Source of the DNA: Paracidovorax sp031843945
GTDB taxonomy: Bacteria; Pseudomonadota; Gammaproteobacteria; Burkholderiales; Burkholderiaceae_C
Assembly (NCBI RefSeq): GCF_031843945.1
Contig: NZ_JAVTJJ010000004.1
Span: 62,001 to 126,000 of the forward strand
Reading direction: 5' to 3'
Length of the DNA: 64,000 bases
The first letter of the stretch is position 1; each line of letters starts with the position of its first letter. This document shows, one piece after another, positions 60,572-64,000 of the stretch. The translations under genes were made by a program, and so were the position numbers. The notes below the pieces were generated by a model. The model worked only from the letters and a program-made list of their open reading frames with translations. It was not told the origin of the DNA and did no database searches.

Positions 60572-63103
60572 ATGAAAATCATCGTAGTAGGCCACGGCAT
60601 GGTCGGCCACAAGCTCCTGGAAGAGCTCGAGCAACTGAAGGTCAACGCCGAGGTGACCGTGCTGTGCGAGGAGCCGCGCCCCGCCTACGACCGTGTGCAT
60701 CTGTCCGAATTTTTTGCCGGCAAGACGGCCGACGAGCTGTCTGTCGTGGAGCCCGGCTTTTTCGAGCGCAGCGGCTTCAAGCTGCGCCTAGCCGCACGTG
60801 CCGCATCCATCGAGCGCCGCAACAACACCGTGACGACGATGGACGGTGAGGTGCTGGAATACGACAAGCTGGTGCTGGCCACCGGCTCGGTGCCCTTCGT
60901 GCCGCAGGTGCCGGGGCGTGATCGGCCCCACACCTTCGTCTATCGCACCATCGAAGACCTGGAGGGCATGCGGGCAAGCGGCGCCCATTCCAAGACCGGC
61001 GTGGTCGTGGGTGGCGGCCTGCTGGGCCTGGAATGCGCCAAGGCGCTGCGCGACCTGGGCCTGGAAACGCATGTCGTCGAATTTGCCCCGCGCCTGATGA
61101 CCGTGCAGGTGGACGACGGCGGCGGCCGCGTGCTGCGCACCAAGATCGAAGAGCTGGGCGTGCACGTACACACCGGCCGCAACACGCTGGAGATCACCGA
61201 CGGCGCCATGGCGCGCCACCGCATGGTGTTTGCCGACGGCACGCACCTGGAAACGGACATGATCGTGTTCTCCGCCGGCATCCGCCCGCGCGACGAACTG
61301 GCGCGCCAGTGCGTGCTGGCACTGGGCCCGCGCGGAGGCGTGGCGGTGGACGACCACTGCCGCAGCAGCGACCGTGACATCTACGCCATCGGCGAATGCG
61401 CGTCGTGGAACGAACAGCTCTTCGGCCTGGTGGCGCCCGGTTATGACATGGCCCGCGTGGTGGCACGCCACATCGCCGGCCAGACGGACGCCGCCTTTGC
61501 CGGCGCCGACATGAGCACCAAGCTCAAGCTGATGGGCGTGGACGTGGCCAGCATCGGCGACGCGCAGGGCAAGACGCCGCACAGCCGCAACTACCAGTAC
61601 ATCGACGAGCGCAAGCAGATCTACAAGAAGATCGTGGTCAGCGAAGACGGCAAACAGCTGCTGGGCGCCGTGCTGGTGGGCAACGCCGACGAATATGGCA
61701 CGCTGCTGCAGATGGCGCTCAACGGCATTGAGCTGCCCGACGAGCCTGAATTTCTGATCCTGCCCTCCAGCGACGGCAAGGCCAAGCCGGGCCTGGGCGT
61801 GGAGGCCCTTCCCGACACGGCCCAGATCTGCTCGTGCAACAACGTCACCAAGGGCGACATCTGCGCCGCCGTGGGCGATGGCACCTGCACCATCGGCGAG
61901 ATGAAGGCCTGCACCAAGGCAGGGGCGACCTGCGGCGGCTGCGTGCCGCTCGTCACCCAGGTGATGAAGTTCGAGATGGCGCGGCGGGGCATGGCGGTGA
62001 ACAACCACATCTGCGAACACTTTCCGCACTCGCGCCAGGAGATCTATCACCTGGTGCGCGTGGGCAACATCAAGAGCTTTGAAGACCTGTTGGCCCAGCA
62101 CGGCAAGGGCCTGGGCTGCGATATCTGCAAACCCGTGGCAGCCAGCGTGCTGGCCTCGTGCTGGAACGATTTCGTGCTGAAAAAGGAACTGGCCGGCCTG
62201 CAGGACAGCAACGACTACTACCTGGGCAATATCCAGAAGGATGGCAGCTACTCCGTGGTGCCCCGCATGCCCGGAGGCGAGGTCACCCCCGACGGCCTGA
62301 TCGCCGTGGGCCAGGTGGCCAAGAAGTATGGCCTGTACACCAAAGTCACGGGTGGTGCCCGCGTGGACATGTTCGGCGCACGCGTAGAGCAGCTGCCCGC
62401 CATCTGGGAAGAGCTGATCGCCGCGGGCTTCGAGTCGGGCCACGCGTATGGAAAATCGTTGCGCACCGTGAAAAGCTGCGTGGGCTCGACCTGGTGCCGC
62501 TACGGCGTGGACGACAGCATCGGCCTGGCCGTAGAGCTGGAAAACCGCTACAAGGGTCTGCGCGCGCCGCACAAGATCAAGTTCGGCGTATCGGGCTGCA
62601 CCCGCGAGTGCGCCGAGGCGCAGGGCAAGGACATCGGCATCATCGCCACCGAAAAAGGCTGGAACCTCTACATCTGCGGCAACGGCGGCATGAAGCCGCG
62701 CCACGCCGAGCTGTTTGCCACCGACCTTTCCAAGGACGCGCTCATCCGCATGATCGACCGGGTGCTGATGTTCTACGTGCGCACCGCAGACCGGCTGCAG
62801 CGCACCAGCACGTGGCGCGAGAACCTCGAGGGCGGCCTGGACTACCTCAAGGATGTGCTTATCAAGGACAGCCTGGGCCTGGGTGCAGAACTCGAGAGCC
62901 AGATGCAGCACGTCGTGAACACCTACCAGTGCGAATGGAAGACCGCCGTGGCCGACCCGGCCGTGCGCCAGCGGTTCCGCTCGTTCGTCAACAGCGACAA
63001 GAAGGACGAGCACATCGTGTTCGTGGAAGAGCGCGGCCAGATCCGCCCCGCCCGCGCCGACGAGCGCAGCGATGCCGCCCTGGAAGAAGACGCCACCGCA
63101 TGA
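60572..63103 (+). CDS. nirB: Assimilatory nitrite reductase NADH-dependent large subunit
   Basis: 843 residues from ATG at 60572, preceded by AGGAATCCC. Reduces nitrite to ammonia with NADH in the cytoplasm. Order: FAD/NAD domain (VVGHGMVGHKLLEEL, GGGLLGLECAKALRDLGLETHVV), BFD-like 2Fe-2S (ICSCNNVTKGDIC, ATCGGCVPLV), then ferredoxin-nitrite-reductase half domains with the siroheme/4Fe-4S Cys in SCVGSTWCRYG and SGCTRECAEAQ. The second motif is GCTRECAEA rather than GCPRNCAEA, but both Cys are present. Followed by nirD and an FNT channel. Ammonia produced can feed gdhA. Confidence 0.97.
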   Translation: MKIIVVGHGMVGHKLLEELEQLKVNAEVTVLCEEPRPAYDRVHLSEFFAGKTADELSVVEPGFFERSGFKLRLAARAASIERRNNTVTTMDGEVLEYDKLVLATGSVPFVPQVPGRDRPHTFVYRTIEDLEGMRASGAHSKTGVVVGGGLLGLECAKALRDLGLETHVVEFAPRLMTVQVDDGGGRVLRTKIEELGVHVHTGRNTLEITDGAMARHRMVFADGTHLETDMIVFSAGIRPRDELARQCVLALGPRGGVAVDDHCRSSDRDIYAIGECASWNEQLFGLVAPGYDMARVVARHIAGQTDAAFAGADMSTKLKLMGVDVASIGDAQGKTPHSRNYQYIDERKQIYKKIVVSEDGKQLLGAVLVGNADEYGTLLQMALNGIELPDEPEFLILPSSDGKAKPGLGVEALPDTAQICSCNNVTKGDICAAVGDGTCTIGEMKACTKAGATCGGCVPLVTQVMKFEMARRGMAVNNHICEHFPHSRQEIYHLVRVGNIKSFEDLLAQHGKGLGCDICKPVAASVLASCWNDFVLKKELAGLQDSNDYYLGNIQKDGSYSVVPRMPGGEVTPDGLIAVGQVAKKYGLYTKVTGGARVDMFGARVEQLPAIWEELIAAGFESGHAYGKSLRTVKSCVGSTWCRYGVDDSIGLAVELENRYKGLRAPHKIKFGVSGCTRECAEAQGKDIGIIATEKGWNLYICGNGGMKPRHAELFATDLSKDALIRMIDRVLMFYVRTADRLQRTSTWRENLEGGLDYLKDVLIKDSLGLGAELESQMQHVVNTYQCEWKTAVADPAVRQRFRSFVNSDKKDEHIVFVEERGQIRPARADERSDAALEEDATA

Positions 63104-63156
63104 CACATGCCGGGCGCGTGCCTGACGCGCCCGCAGCCCCACAGGAAACCGCATCT

Positions 63157-63498
63157 ATGACCACAGAAACCCTGCAGCTCACCGACGTCTGCGCCGCCGC
63201 CGACATCGTGCCCAACACCGGCGTCTGCGCGCTGGTGGAAGGCCGCCACATCGCCATCTTCCGCATCGGGCAAGACCAGTTCCATGCCATCGACAACGTG
63301 GACCCGCAGTCGGGCGCCAGCGTGCTCTCGCGCGGGCTCATCGGCAGCCTGGGCGAGCGCGTCGTCGTGGCGTCGCCGCTTTACAAGAACCATTTCGACC
63401 TGCGCACCGGCGAATGCGTGGAAGCTCCGCAGAACTCGGTGCGCGCGCACACGGTACGTATCGACGACGGACGCGTGCTCGTCGCGCTGTCTCAATGA
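63157..63498 (+). CDS. nirD: Nitrite reductase small subunit NirD
   Basis: 113 residues from ATG at 63157. Rieske-like fold without the Cys-His ligands (non-Rieske NirD type): DIVPNTGVCALVEGRHIAIFRIGQDQFHAIDNVDPQSGA and ASPLYKNHFDLRTGECVEAP. It supports NirB in nitrite reduction. It starts 53 bp after nirB, in the same operon. Confidence 0.95.
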   Translation: MTTETLQLTDVCAAADIVPNTGVCALVEGRHIAIFRIGQDQFHAIDNVDPQSGASVLSRGLIGSLGERVVVASPLYKNHFDLRTGECVEAPQNSVRAHTVRIDDGRVLVALSQ

Positions 63499-63546
63499 CC
63501 TGCCCTTCAATGCGCTCCCCTTCACCTATTTTTGATTGACCACACC

Positions 63547-64000
63547 ATGGCCTATCTCGCTCCTTCCGAGTTCGTCGCCAAAATGGTGGACGCAGGCGAA
63601 TCCAAGCTGCTGATGTCCACCCGCGACACACTCATCCGTTCCTACATGGCGGGCGCCATCCTGGCCCTGGCCGCCGCCTTCGCCGTGACGGTGACGGTGA
63701 ACACGGGCAACGCCCTCGTCGGCGCGATGCTCTTTCCCGTCGGCTTCATCATGCTGTACCTGCTCGGGTTCGACCTGCTGACCGGCGTGTTCACGCTGGT
63801 GCCGCTGGCCGTGTTCGACAAGCGCCCGGGCGCCACCTGGGGCGGCGTGATGCGCAACTGGAGCCTGGTGTTCTGCGGCAACTTCGCCGGCGCCTCACCG
63901 TGGCGGTGTTCATGGCGATCATCTTCACCTTCGGCTTTTCAGAGGCGCCCAACCTGGTCGGCCAGAAGATCGGTCACATCGGCGAAGGCCGCACCGTGGG
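63547..64000 (+). pseudogene. Formate/nitrite transporter (FNT family), frameshifted, cut by window end
   Basis: N-terminal part of an FNT channel: MAYLAPSEFVAKMVDAGESKL and AGAILALAAAFAVTVTVNTGNALVGAMLFPVGFIMLYLLGFDLLTGVFTLVP. After FCGNFAGA (about 63894) the frame breaks: one C is missing from a GCCCTC-like run, and the +1 frame continues as LTVAVFMAIIFTFGFSEAPNLVGQKIGHIGEGRTVG to the end. Following nirBD, it most likely imports nitrite (NirC-like role). The ribosome site is unclear. The lesion is in a short homopolymer, so a sequencing error is likely. Confidence 0.7.

Noticed and set aside
60788..63154. Minus-strand open frame of 788 codons opposite nirB
   Set aside because: Shadow of nirB; low-complexity composition with no recognisable domain.

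Overview
The window is high-GC DNA from a betaproteobacterium, most probably Burkholderiales, family Comamonadaceae (Acidovorax/Alicycliphilus-like). This rests on the tpiA-secG-tRNA-Leu(GAG)-nuoABCDEFGHIJKLMN block, an Omp32-type porin, DUF2818 and DUF1178 genes beside nuoN, and a dispersed ~50-bp palindromic repeat (core GCGCTT-N7-AAGCGC) that I remember from this family. The genus is not resolved.

Layout: 1-8.6 kb holds a membrane sensor cut by the window edge, a Crp/Fnr regulator, a porin, an EAL-CBS-GGDEF c-di-GMP protein, mutL and an outer-membrane protein. 8.7-15.8 kb holds a lipoprotein phosphodiesterase, gdhA, an orphan ABC ATPase, an MsbA-like exporter and two DUF genes. 15.9-30.4 kb is a complete 14-subunit complex I operon on the minus strand, preceded by tRNA-Leu, secG, tpiA and a quinone oxidoreductase. 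32.9-35.6 kb is rpsO-pnp. 35.7-43.5 kb holds an aminotransferase with two compensating indels, a 2-hydroxyacid dehydrogenase, a lipoprotein hydrolase, an MFS exporter, miaA, a LolD-like ATPase, and a methionine aminopeptidase interrupted by an in-frame TGA next to a ParD-like gene. 43.6-49.8 kb holds an FtsX-type permease, an AT-rich foreign gene, a cysteine-synthase-like enzyme and an AttH-like lipocalin. 50.2-53.0 kb is a surface cluster: an IPTL-CTERM protein, a collagen-like Gly-X-Thr protein and a glycosyltransferase. 53.2-59.2 kb is a branched-chain amino-acid-type ABC operon with two tandem binding proteins. 59.3-64 kb is a ModE-type regulator divergent from nirB-nirD and a frameshifted formate/nitrite channel.

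How the parts fit: the nuo operon is the respiratory core. nirBD, ModE, the FNT channel and gdhA form a nitrogen-assimilation theme, and an NtrC/sigma-54-like promoter layout lies upstream of nirB. The least ordinary parts are the collagen-like/IPTL-CTERM/glycosyltransferase cluster, the AT-rich island with a perfect 15-bp intragenic hairpin, and the repeat family, which is in frame inside mutL, miaA and the FtsX-type permease and at the end of tpiA. Three genes (aminotransferase, map, FNT channel) carry lesions that are either sequencing errors or real decay.
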